The position numbers were made by a program, and so were the translations under genes. This document shows, in pieces, positions 53,493 to 64,000 of a stretch of DNA of 64,000 bases. Under the pieces are notes generated by a model. It was not told the origin of the DNA. It saw only the letters and a program-made list of their open reading frames with translations, and ran no database searches. The DNA is from Onchocerca lupi (lineage: Eukaryota > Nematoda > Chromadorea > Rhabditida > Onchocercidae): the NCBI GenBank assembly GCA_028564675.1, contig JAOVVO010000147.1:1-64000 (forward strand), in the 5' to 3' direction. Every line of letters starts with the position of its first letter. Position 1 is the stretch's first letter.

Positions 53493-55318
53493 TGAAGAAC
53501 ATAATGATGTCATGTGGGAAAAAGGAGAAAGAAAGGAGACAAAAAAAAATTTTTTTAAAAATAGCAGCAAACTATTTTGACAAATTGCAGAATTTGCCTT
53601 TAAATTATAAAATTAACAATTTATTTAAAAAATTTCACAGAAAAAAAAAGGAGAATATCCTATTTTGCAAATATTGATATTGATATTGAGATTACTACAA
53701 GTGCTATTTTATTACTGATTTTTGTTTCATGTATTTCTCGGTCAACTTTTTGGAAAGTCAAGGTCATATGTAATCACCTTGGAGAAAGACTAAAATGATA
53801 ATGGTCTTAACAAATAAACACTACCAATAACAATCATATCATCGTCTTTGTCTACTTCAAATTTAAGCATGCCATCTGGATAAGACTAAGAATCGATTTT
53901 CGATTGAAATCATCCACTACTTTCTTTTTTTTCTTTTTTTTTTTTTTTTTTTTTTTTTTTTGATGGCACTAAAAATTAATCCAAATTTCAAATAATTAAA
54001 GTAAAAAAAAAATATAACGTCTGTTCAATAATTTAATTAATGAGCTATAATTAATAAAAAGGAAATTAACGGAAGTTTTGTTCTGGACTAGTTTTAAAGA
54101 TCTAATAAGAGTCATTTCTAGAAATGAAAATTAAGATAGAGATGAGATCTCGAATTTAATTTTTTTCATTGATAATTATTAGAAATCCTGTCGTGTTATT
54201 TATTATCATCAATAATTAATCATAAAAACAAATATTCATGCAATTTCCTTTTCCATCTCTCTTATGTAAAAAAATAAATCATTGAAGACGATGATTTTTG
54301 GAACCATCGAACGGACGAAGAGTAAATTCGGAATTTTCTGAAAAACTTGTTTTACGAATGATACCTAAAAAAACCGGTTTCATTCTGAAGAAGTAAATGG
54401 TATCTTCCAAATAAAAATTTTGATAATGAGAAAAAAAAAAAATCCAAACGAAGAGATAAGAAGAGAGATTTTCGATGAAGATAGAATCATAGTAATAATC
54501 TACAACTATTATGATCAATAATCATTAATTCGACTTTAATCGATCAATATTTAGGAATATCATATTGATTTAAATTTAAAGTGGAATATTTTTAATTTAA
54601 AGTTGGTAATCCACCAAGTTTATTCAATCTTAGTCATTCTTGTACCGCGATGAAATTTCCCCGTATATTTTACGGGAGATATCATTAGAATTTTTAGTAA
54701 TTAATAAGACTATCACTATAAAAAAGAAGTAGAAAATGATGGTAGAAATTGTAAATATCGAATTATAACCAGCAAGTGAATGCTCAAGTCAGACAGTGTC
54801 ACGAAAAGTATCGATCAATAATGAATTTTAAAAGGAATTCAATTTTACTGAACGATTACAAGTAATAATGAGCGCAAAGAATGATATTTGAATCAATCAT
54901 CGATCGAGTTAATTAGCATGAAATTAATATCATAGTAATAATTAGAGATGATTATAGCAAAAATAACTAAAGTCGAGAATAGAAAAAACTTTTAAAGATG
55001 AAATTAAAATTAATTAGTAGGACAGAAAATACCAATCAATTCGTTAAAGAAAAATGGACAGAAAATAATATGAATTTTCTGGATGAAAAGGGAATAATTT
55101 ATGAATGCATGAAATATCAAATCATTTCAGAGGACTTTTTTTTTATACAAAAGAGAGGAGAGAAATTCTGCATTTTTAAAATTAGTAACAAGAAAAAAGG
55201 CAAAATTTTGATCTAAAATTTTCTAAAATGATAGAAAAGTAATTTTCAACTGAATAAATTTCAATACAGATGAATGGTGCTAGAAAAAATGATTATAAAT
55301 TATAATCATTTGGAGTTT

Positions 55319-55425
55319 AGTTTCATCTTTTTAAATTTAATTTCATCTTTTTAAATTTGATTTCATCTTTTTATTTAATTTCATCTTTTTAATTTCATTT
55401 AATTTCATTTTTTTAAATTTACAAA
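55319..55425. repeat. Short tandem array of TTTCATCTTTTTAAATTTAA units
   Basis: Five units of about 15-22 bases, differing in the length of the AAATTT part. Confidence 0.8.
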
Positions 55426-57620
55426 TATTTGATGAAAGGAGTTTCATCAGTCTTTTTGTCCATTGAAAAATTATTATTAAAAAAGAGTCTATAGTCTATT
55501 TTGAGTTAGAAATACGACCGATTAATAAAAACAATTAACTCGAAGTCAATCATCTCTTTCAACTTAGGCACATTTAAATGAAAGCCATATGCAACTAAGA
55601 ATTATAGTAGGCATGAATAGGCTCGAAAATTGTTGGGCTTGCTAGGCTAATTAAAAGAAGGGGACAAAGTGAGAGACAGGCGGAGAGAGAGAGAAAGCAG
55701 CGAGAGGATAGTCAATATATTCTATTGTTTTGTTCGTTAATTTCGGTAAAATCATGAAGATCAGGTTTAATAAAAAAGAAGAAACAAATTGAGAGTAATT
55801 GCGGGAAAATGAAATTCACTGTAACTAGTTAAGTCGTCATTCCATTATTTTTTTTTTTTCATCAAAGGTTTGAAATAAATAATAATATTGACATATCTTA
55901 ATGATGAGAATTTTTTCTTTTGACCTTTTTGGCTGATATCAACATCTCAGAATATATGGTAGTGCAAAATGAGGAAACTAAATATTGGATACTCGATAAG
56001 TAAGAAGCATCTGGCTAGAAGTAACAAAAAATCAGAAACTTATTATCTGTTTTTTACGTGTTTTCATGAAGGATCACGTCGTTTTTAAGTTTTTACGTTA
56101 GATTCACTAAAAGAATGCGTTATTTTAGAAGAGGCACTAAAGCGGCGAAATATTTGATGATAGTAGAAGAATGAAATAGGACAAGTGAAATGTAAAGAAT
56201 GCAATGATTCACCTCGGACTTCTATAATAATGAATTCACCAAATGACACCATTTTCTTATCACCAAAGTCACAATACTTTCTCTTATCATCGAATTCGAT
56301 CAGTTCAATTTTTCTAACTTCAGAACGAATGATAATATTCCATAAAAACAGGAACAAAATTTAAGTGAAAGAACTACCATATGCATTCATAATGGTAACC
56401 TATATAGATTTATGCAATTATGGACCTTCCAATTCATTTCCAAATAATTCATTTTAAACACTAATTTGACCTGAAAATCCTTCTTGTCTGACCATTCGGG
56501 ACCTTTTTTCATCATTGAATCTTTTCATTTATATTATACTTAATTATTTTCATATATATATGTCCACCCGTCCATTTAATGAAGAGAAGTTATAATCATA
56601 GTATTTTGTGAATTAAATATAAAATTAAATTAATTTATTGTCTATTTTACTAAAACAGTTTTAAAAAAGTTTGTTGAATTTATCGAATAATATCATAACA
56701 TTCTTGTAATAATAAAAAATATGACTATTCAGCTACATGTAACATTTCATAGTGTAACTTTCTTAAACATAAATAAGAAATTAGTACCCATCTGAATTTT
56801 CGAACAAAGGAACTATTTTTGCCAACAATAAAATGAAACTTCCAAATTTCTTGTCTAATCTAATAATTCCACCTTTCTTGTTTCATTCGATTTTAAAAAT
56901 TAAATACTTATGCATAAACTTTAAAAGGTTCCTTAGTAATGAAAATGGAGAGATTGAACACTTTTTTTGCTGAAAAATATGTAGAGTTCACAATTCAGCA
57001 AAGTAATTATTTACAGAAATAATCAATCATAGCATATACATGCAGAAAAAGATACCAATTTCAAACATAACGAAAATCAAAAATATGACAATGAAAAAAT
57101 GCACAGGGAAATTTAAGGAAATTGGAAAATAGTCTCAAAGCTTTAAAAACTATGGAGCACATACGTGGAATTTCAATTTCATTGTTTTTATTTTGAATTT
57201 TGTAAATTTGTGAAATGCTTACAACTAGCATAGATAAGATAACAGCTGATTCCATTTTTTGTCTTTCATATCCTCCTTCCTTCTCCCTCCATAGTCCTAT
57301 ACTTAATAAAAAAACAGCATTACAAAAGAAATAAAAATAAAATTAAGGTTAACTTTTTGAAATTTTGAACAAACTTTGGATGTTGCAAATTTATTATGAG
57401 CAAACAGGGACAATAAGAAAATGATATAAAACTGACGACAAAATACTTGTATTGATACCAACTGCGTTTTTGTTTCTGCTTTTAATTACGGTCCCGAAAA
57501 AAAAGTACCAAACAACTTTAAGCACTTATGAACTCCGTGAGGCAACCAATTTTGCAATAGAAAAGTTTCCATCTAATAATTTTTTTAAAGTACTTACTCA
57601 ATAAAATGATAAAATAGTAT

Positions 57621-58372
57621 TTATACTGAAGACATTTTCAGTTTCTTGGTGTCGGCCATTTTTTTACCACACATTGCACAGATAGCTTTTTGATATGCGC
57701 ACTGTTGACAATAGTGTGAACCAACTTGATGTACAACTGTCTTGCAAATTCGACATTTCCTGAATTCCTGACTATACGGTTGGAACCTAAAATTGAAACA
57801 AAGAAAATTTTCATTGCATATGATCTTGAATTCCTTGCTGAATTATGCTAATTACATATTTGCATTTAATTTAAATGAAAATCTTTGGTAATTGAACTTG
57901 CTAAGAATTTCAAAAAGTCAAAAATAATATGTTAGAGTATTATTTTAGCTACCAAGTAACAGTACAGATGATCTTTATCCAAATTTACCTGTCTTTTTTA
58001 GTTGAAAGGAGCTTATTTTCATCGCCACCTTTTTTTATCGGTCCAGCGCTTTCATTGCGTGATTTCGTTCTATATGGATCAATAGTTGCTATTTTGCCAA
58101 GTTTCTTTACACCTGTAAAACAAAGAAATTAAAATAAAAATTGGATTGAAATTTCGAGAAGAGAAAATTTTTTAATTTATGAAATATACTCAATTAAAAA
58201 GGTAAAGAAAAATGGGAGCAAATATATAGAAAGAAGTTTGAAAAAAATTTAGAAAAAGAGATGAAAGAAAAACATGCTGAAAAAAGTGTCAATTACGAAG
58301 AAGCAATTCAGAAACAAAGGAAAAACTTTCTTAAAATTAAAGAAAGAAGGACTTACATGAATCGCATACCAT
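57621..58372 (-). CDS. CRIPT, cysteine-rich PDZ-binding protein, complete
   Basis: Three exons: 58372-58357 (only 16 bases), 58112-57989 and 57786-57621 (stop TAA); 101 aa, the same length as human CRIPT. Conserved marks: MVCDSC at the start, KKLGKIATIDPYR, the basic linker, then CRICK, VHQVGSHYC, QQCAYQKAICAMCGKK; these supply four paired cysteine sites for zinc. The protein ends SSV, a class I PDZ ligand like the TSV end of the vertebrate protein. The family binds PSD-95-type PDZ domains and is also associated with the spliceosome. Splicing of the tiny first exon is required to complete the second Cys codon (T|GT), which supports the model strongly. It is transcribed in the same direction as the amidating enzyme gene, 5.7 kb away. 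Confidence 0.96.
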
Positions 58373-58630
58373 TTCTGATCTCCAATTTCCAGAAATTTTA
58401 TGTCTGTTTACTTCTTAAAAATCAATTCTGTTAACTTCGAAGAAATTAAGAACGATGATATATTACAGCTTTTTCAAAATTAGCGGAAATAAAATGGAAT
58501 GAAAACTCTTTGTGCTCCGAAGAGCACAAATTTATGCGAAATGGATAAGAAATAAAATGGATCATGAAAGAATTTCTTGAGAAAAATATAAGTTTGTTAT
58601 TTCTAATAATTTTACATAGATTATGATAGT

Positions 58631-58718
58631 CTATTGTACATAATAGCCGTAATCTTTATGAGAAAGTTCCATTAATTTAGCTATTATGCACAATAATAGC
58701 CACAATCTTTATGAAAAA
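58631..58718. repeat. Diverged 35-base direct repeat
   Basis: Both copies read CTATT, then GCACA or GTACA, AATAGCC[GA], and AATCTTTATGA. Copies start at 58631 and 58681. Confidence 0.65.
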
Positions 58719-59219
58719 TGATCCAAAAACAAACTTATATCCAAATAATATATTTAAATAATATCATGACTAAATGCATATTAGATCATATTTCAAATGA
58801 TGAATTCGAAAGAACTATATCGAAGCGAAGTTTGAAAGTACTGTACTTAAGGATAATAATAAGATAAGGAAGAAGTGAAAAACGAATCAAAAACGACGGT
58901 AGAATGAGGTCAGTTACTAAAACTTTCAATCATTTCTCTAATATATAAGTAATGAGCCAGTCTTTATCCTCATGATTTAGTTCAACTGCATTATATCGAC
59001 TATAACCAAGCATAAATCATTCCACATTCATCTGTCCATGTTAAATATTAAAAAAAAGGCTTAATTTGAAGAAACTTCTGTTAAAGTCTTCGTATTTAAA
59101 ATAATATTTCTATATTTCAATAAAATACCAGACTCGTCTAAAACAAAAAAGTAACAAAATAAAATACAAATAAGATTTGAAAAAACTAAATACTAGATAA
59201 TAGATTCATCATTTTCGTA

Positions 59220-59414
59220 ATGTTCCTGGTATCGGCCATAATTTGCTTTGGCACTCCATTTGCAGTTCTGATCGGGCGCGATGAAAATTATGATCGCTTC
59301 GTGGATTTAGAGTTTAGCTTTGCATGCATGATGAACCCTGTTGCTTTTGTGAAGTTTTCTAATTGTGAGGACTTTATGAGTTCGTTGAATAGCTCAAATA
59401 TCTTCTATATATGA
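59220..59414 (+). CDS. Possible small secreted-type ORF
   Basis: ATG at 59220, stop at 59412-59414, 64 codons. The first 17 residues (MFLVSAIICFGTPFAVL) could act as a signal peptide, and the rest has diverse residues with Cys at three places. The DNA is less AT-biased than its surroundings, which is why it is listed. There is no recognised family, and no acceptor or poly(A) signal was tied to it, so it may be chance. Confidence 0.2.
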   Translation: MFLVSAIICFGTPFAVLIGRDENYDRFVDLEFSFACMMNPVAFVKFSNCEDFMSSLNSSNIFYI

Positions 59415-60794
59415 AGTGGATCAAATGGATCAAACTTATCATAAATGATTTTATACGACTTGAATTAATCTTACATAATCCGTATGCAATATACGGAAAT
59501 ACTCCGTTGTACGCCATATGAGCAAAGGTTGGAACAATTTAACTGATATTACTTCTGATCGATTGATGGGAAAGATCAGATTGACTCAAATAATGTCAGG
59601 GCAGTTATTATCTCGATCAATATCAAGTGTAACAGATGGATACTAGTGTTATGTATAGGTTGAAAAAAAAAATGGATCGCAGATTGTATGAAATACTCTA
59701 AAGTTAATAATGCATTAAGTATCTTCTAAAATGTTGCGAATAAATTCTGAGATCACACTTCTACAGTTTTCGAGAATCATTGAATATTAATGAAATAGGA
59801 TAGACTGAGATAAGTGAACAGTATAGTTTATGTCGAACTTTTCTTTTTTTCTTCCTTACCTCATTGTTTCAATCTATAGATGAGAAAGTTCAATGGACGT
59901 ATTGTATTTAATGGAAATAATAATAAAAGCGCAGTCTCGAAAGGAAGACTTGTCTTTCGTTCCAAAGATTACTGTAGCGTGAAGATCTATAAACTATTGT
60001 TCGGGGGTGAAGGTTATGGTGTAACTTGGATGACAGTTTGATACTGATAGTTCGGTGTGGAAGTAATTAGTACATCCATTAAGAATATGATAATATCAAT
60101 TTCTCTGACGAAATGTGAAATGATATGAGAGTTGCATGAAAGTAGTCCAATTGGGGAAAACAATTAATAACTATCATTCCATTAGCTACAAAATGCTAAT
60201 TATTGCTGAAGGAAATAATCACTTCCAGATAGAAAGGTGAGCTATGCATTTATAGATGACCTGCTAAGATAGTTATAGTTGTTGGTCTTCTTGGCTACAC
60301 CTCCTGAATTTTTCCTTTTTCATACGCTTTCGAAGGTTTTAATATTACAGAAAATAAATTGATTCTGGCTAACTTGTTATTTATAACTGTAATAAACTCC
60401 TTGACAAAAGATGGCTCGCTGAGAAAAAGAGATAGAAAATTTGACAAATAACTCTTTTAAATTTGAGATAGCTTGCGATATTATAATTATATATAATATA
60501 GAGATAAAGCCATTATAGGATAAACCTGTCTGATTTTTCCTTTGAACGTAAAGTATAATCTTGAAATGTTTAAGATTTCATGTTAGACGGAAATTTCTTC
60601 CTCACTTATCGTTTTGATTGGTACCAGAACCTATTTACTTTTTGATTTTATTCCTAGAAGTGTTTAGTCATCTGATATGTTTTCCAGTAGAATGAATTAA
60701 TTACAGGTGGTGATGTACTTTGATCGTTGGTTATTCAATACTTAACTGTTTGCAATTCAACGAATGCGACTTCTGTGATCGTTGAAAAGAAAAA

Positions 60795-63657
60795 ATGAGC
60801 ATATCTGCATATCAGAATGATCATGGGAATTATGCCCTTAATGGCACTTCCGTCACTACCAATACAACTACTAAGGTTACCACTGAAATTTCTCTGTTAG
60901 CAATTATCGGATTACTTATTTCTGACAGGAATTTCGAAGTTCCACCCTTCAATTTCAAATTACGATTTATGGAGTCATAATTGTCTAGGCTATTATTTTA
61001 ATCACTAACCGAAAAATGGTCTCCATTTTTCTTTAGTCCTTAATATCGGAAATTTTGGGAAATTCGAAGTTTGGGTTTCAATAATGAACTGAGGAGTTAA
61101 TGAAATAGTTACTCATATTCATTCTCTCTACTTTTATCAACTGTGATTGATTTAGGCTGCAAACAGTACCTATATGGCATTAGAGACATCATTGCATACT
61201 GAATCTGTCTCATCACAAACCGAAGTAATGGTCAATTTTGTTATTTTTTCTAAACTGTTTTTCATTCTCTTACTCTTTAAATTTCGAAGTATAGAATTAA
61301 TTAATGTTAATTCTTCACTTTTTATAAAGGATCAACTTTATTTCATGTTACATGCAAAACTGAATAGAATGTTCATCGAAGAAGGACATTCTACATAAAT
61401 TTAATATAATCCATCTGAATAGTGTTTCTGTTTTAGCAATAACAATGAACTAACATAATTTTCACCACAACATACAAATTCTTCAGAGTGCAGTGTGGCA
61501 TTCCAGCACGACGAAGAACAATTTTTTGGACGGATTCAATTTACAACATTCAAATTCGATTAGAAGTAGTCTCTTGGAGACTTCTGATTTGCAGCTTTCG
61601 ACCATATCAGAGTTTCCTCAATCTCAGATTGATTCATTTCATCTCAATGTTCCTGTACGTGAAGATGAAGAACATATGGAATCGATTATAGATGCTGTAA
61701 ATTTTTGTATTTTATTTTTCAAGATGCAAATTTTCATGTTTTATGGGCTGTAGTATTTTTTTGAATCTTGCTTTAATATATGATAATTGCAGTCCAGCAG
61801 AAAAATGGGATATGAAGAGCAAACAGAGGAAGCTCCACCTTCGACGAGCTCCGAGATTGCTGATCGAGATGATTCGGATGGAGACGGAGAAATTGATATC
61901 CAAGTAACTTTTTCGTGTCATTAAAAATGATAAAGTTAATATTTATGGTTCTTTTTTTAAGCAGCACTTTAAGTAATTTTAGATTCGAAATGTTGTTTGT
62001 AATTATACACTTCCACTGCATATTGATTTGCATCGCGTAGCTTTGAGTTCGGGCAATGTGGCATTGGATCGAGGTCGAGGAGTAAGTATTTCGAATTGTG
62101 TTTTCCGGCCTTTCCAAGTGATTGTTGACGTAAATTTTTTGTATTTTATACCATTTTATTACAATTCAGTAATGTTTTATTGGTGGAGTTACGATTTAAA
62201 ATAACTTGCCTTTTTGTATAATTTGAAATTGTATCGCTTTGATTTGGAAATTCTTTATTTGAAGTCCTGTTATCGCAGTATGATCAATAAATTGTCATAT
62301 TTGCAATTAACCATGCTTCAGAAGTTGTTTTGCTTTTCATTAAACATTAATTTGAATTTTGTGTAAAACATTGCATCTCAAATACTTTGATTTTTTAGTA
62401 TTGCTTTCTAGCGATTAATTTTATAGTTACGTAACTTTAGGTTTTGTTGAAGCAAAAGAGAAATCCATCATGTTATGTCAAAATATACAGCTCCGGAAAG
62501 ATTTATATTGTCGGATGTCGCAGGTATATTTTGTTTTTAAGAATTGCTTCACTTTATAAATCATTTCATTTTAATTAAAATAAAGTTTCATTTGCGCTTC
62601 TGAATTCGCTGAAGTTAAAAATGTGTAAATATTGTAGTGAAAGTGAATGCAAGCGTGCTGCTAGGGGTGTTGCGCGTATGGTCCAAAAAAGCATGGGCAA
62701 GATGATGGATGTTGTTCGGATCCGGAATTATCGTGTTTGTAACGTGCTCGCAACTTGTAAAATGCCTTTTGGTGTAAAGATTGAAGAAGTAATTTTTTTT
62801 CCTTTTTTTTCTTATCTAATTGATATATGGAAATATTTCCTAATGAATTTTTTTTTTAGCTAGCACAAAAATACCCGGACTGTGCTCAATATGAACCGGA
62901 ATTATCAGTTGGCCTAATATGGCGTTCTACAAGTCCTCGAGCCACACTCCGAATTCATACGACGGGCAGCATTACCGTTACTGGCGGCAAGTTTTCATCG
63001 AATTTGATTAAAGTTTATGGAAATCAAAAGAATAATTGGAAAATGAAATTTCAAGTTTATCTAATTTCTTTGCTTGTTTCTAGCTGCATCTGAAAGTGAT
63101 GTAATGAAAGCAATTGAAGTGATTTATCCAATTATCAAGGAATTTCGGTGTGCTTTACGCTTGCGTAATCCCACCATTGCGAAGCTCTCATGTAAGCGGA
63201 AACATGGAGTACCTAATAATAACAGCAAAAGACCTCATGTTATGCAGGTTATCATTTTTATATAATTAGGAAAAAATCCCGAGAGAAATAAATTTGAGTG
63301 GGATAAATTTCTCAATTATTGTATGGTTCCGATTCTTATGTTTCTCATTGCTAATACTCTCAATGGGAAATCTTATTAAATAAGACTCACTACAAAGTTG
63401 ATTTCGGAATGAATTGTCTATTTTAAATATGCAATGGAAGATAGATAGTTCTGCTAGATTATCTTCAGATAGTCTTGCAATCATATCGTTGAACTATTAG
63501 TATATGCTGTCTACATTGCATTCAATATCAATGACTGTTTCAGCCTAATTTACATGGAATGCAGCGATTTCCGGGCTCTTCTGGAGTTATTGGGAATCGA
63601 GTTTATTTCAGTGATGAAGATGATGAAGAAGAGGATGAGTTTGAAGACGTTGTCTAA
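60795..63657 (+). CDS. tlf-1: TBP-like factor (TLF/TBPL1/TRF2 type), complete model
   Basis: Exons 60795-60875, 61156-61224, 61487-61696, 61793-61903, 61983-62081, 62441-62523, 62638-62788, 62860-62986, 63084-63247 and 63544-63657 join in phase to 402 aa. The N-terminal 157 residues are Ser/Thr/Asp-rich; the TBP-fold core starts at about 158. Its first repeat has IRNVVCNYTLPLHIDLHRVA, SSGKIYIVGCRS and RAARGVARMVQK; the second has VCNVLATCKMPF, YEPELSVGLIWR and TGSITVTGA. TBP's ELFPGLIYR is ELSVGLIWR here and LLIFVSGK is LRIHTTGS, so the DNA-intercalating phenylalanines of the second repeat are gone, as expected for TLF rather than TBP. The C terminus is acidic (DEDDEEEDEFEDVV). It acts as an alternative initiation factor at TATA-less promoters. 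The 62987 donor is GC (GCAAGTTT). The first three exons are less certain. The symbol follows the C. elegans family member. Confidence 0.9.
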
Positions 63658-64000
63658 GAATCATTATTTATTGCTTTCGATATTGTTGTTCTGTGCAATA
63701 AATAGATTACGTTTTAATTTAATATGCCTTTTTTCTTCATCCCCATCGTTTTCATACAGTGAACATATGTTTAAGTTGATTTAATTAAATGACCGCTCTA
63801 TATTGCTTCATCTACTTATAATTACTTATATATTTACTTCCACTGAGCTTATCAGTATCCTGTAACTATTTTTTTCGATTAATCAATTCTACATGATATG
63901 TAATGATTGGACGTCCGAGAAGTTTAATCAGCGTCCAAGAAATTTAAAAAAAAAACCCGAGTGTCGATGAATGAAATGATTGTTCTTATTTCTCAATAAA
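63658..64000. other. 3' UTR and flank of the TBP-like factor gene
   Basis: A canonical AATAAA lies 40 bases past the stop codon (63697-63702). The rest is AT-rich with no recognised gene; the window itself ends in another AATAAA. Confidence 0.75.
63697..63702 (+). promoter_or_regulatory. Poly(A) signal of the TBP-like factor gene
   Basis: AATAAA starting 40 bases after the TAA stop at 63655-63657, a usual distance for compact nematode 3' UTRs. Confidence 0.65.

Larger units (their letters stand above)
51886..57620. other. Intergenic region between the amidating enzyme and CRIPT genes
   Basis: About 5.7 kb without a recognised gene. Holds a tandem array (52167-52300), a slightly more GC-balanced stretch (about 52320-52720) with frames open on both strands but no family match, a spaced direct repeat (53361-53492), a poly(T) run of about 28 near 53930-53961, a tandem TTTCATCTTTTTAAAT array (55319-55425) and a GA-rich patch (about 55670-55700). 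Short - strand frames around 54280-54360 and 56210-56320 have diverse residues and donor- or acceptor-like edges but could not be joined in phase. Confidence 0.55.
58373..60794. other. Intergenic region between CRIPT and the TBP-like factor gene
   Basis: About 2.4 kb between divergent genes, so it must hold both promoters. It contains a diverged pair of direct repeats (about 58631-58664 and 58681-58718) and one 64-codon frame (59220-59414) listed separately. Nothing else recognised. Confidence 0.6.

Noticed and set aside
54279..54518. - strand frame ending in a diverse 28-residue stretch after TTTTTTTAG
   Set aside because: Looks like a possible terminal exon but no upstream exon with the right phase was found.
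56085..56357. 90-codon - strand frame with an exon-like core and a GTGAAT donor
   Set aside because: Phase did not match the possible signal-peptide exon at 57255-57223 or any other candidate, so no gene model could be built.
1..64000. tRNA, rRNA, SL RNA, CRISPR array, bacterial genes or prophage
   Set aside because: No GGTTCGAATCC-type T-loop, rRNA core or spliced-leader sequence was seen, and there are no repeat-spacer arrays; intron-bearing genes show eukaryotic DNA throughout.

Overview
This is a eukaryotic nuclear window, most likely from a parasitic nematode of the filarial type. Coding is split into short exons by small AT-rich introns with TTTCAG-type acceptors. The background is very AT-rich, with frequent poly(A)/poly(T) tracts of 10 to 28 bases. 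The proteins read best against metazoan and nematode families. The species cannot be fixed from sequence alone. No rRNA, tRNA, spliced-leader RNA, intact transposon or CRISPR array was recognised.

Layout. On the + strand, the 3' part of an ARHGAP20-like Rho GTPase-activating protein gene (about 1833-6810) is followed by 6.6 kb of repeat-bearing intergenic DNA and then a complete plasmanylethanolamine desaturase gene (PEDS1/TMEM189/Kua, 13436-16232). After 6 kb with no recognisable gene, the strand switches. On the - strand lie an unrecognised gene (22325-24005, perhaps starting near 25716), then a very large CHD7/CHD8/Kismet-type chromatin remodeller (26750-40452; 25 exons that join in phase to 2758 codons plus stop). 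A minisatellite-bearing flank follows. Next on the - strand are a complete bifunctional peptidylglycine alpha-amidating monooxygenase gene (44167-51865, 15 exons, 759 aa) and a complete CRIPT gene (57621-58372, 101 aa). On the + strand at the right end is a TBP-like factor gene (TLF/TBPL1, 60795-63657, 402 aa in the proposed model).

Functions. Two genes concern nuclear gene control (the CHD remodeller and the TLF initiation factor). One makes the amidated C termini of neuropeptides (PHM+PAL). One makes the vinyl-ether bond of plasmalogens. One is a small zinc-binding protein tied to PDZ proteins and splicing. One is a Rho-family GTPase regulator. They are not an obvious pathway cluster. The CHD gene and the unrecognised gene run in the same direction about 1 kb apart if the tentative start is right, so an operon is possible but unproved.

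Most notable points: two GC-AG introns with the same GCAAGTTT donor in two different genes; a Met-to-Arg change beside a zinc histidine of the amidating lyase; an Asn-to-His change in the RhoGAP LPxxN motif; a tail of repeated SPxxxR[KR] motifs on the RhoGAP; a poly-threonine tail on the CHD protein encoded by an expanded triplet repeat; an unidentified gene with a possible histone-fold pattern; an unassigned 75-codon ORF upstream of the CHD gene; and several hairpins and tandem arrays.
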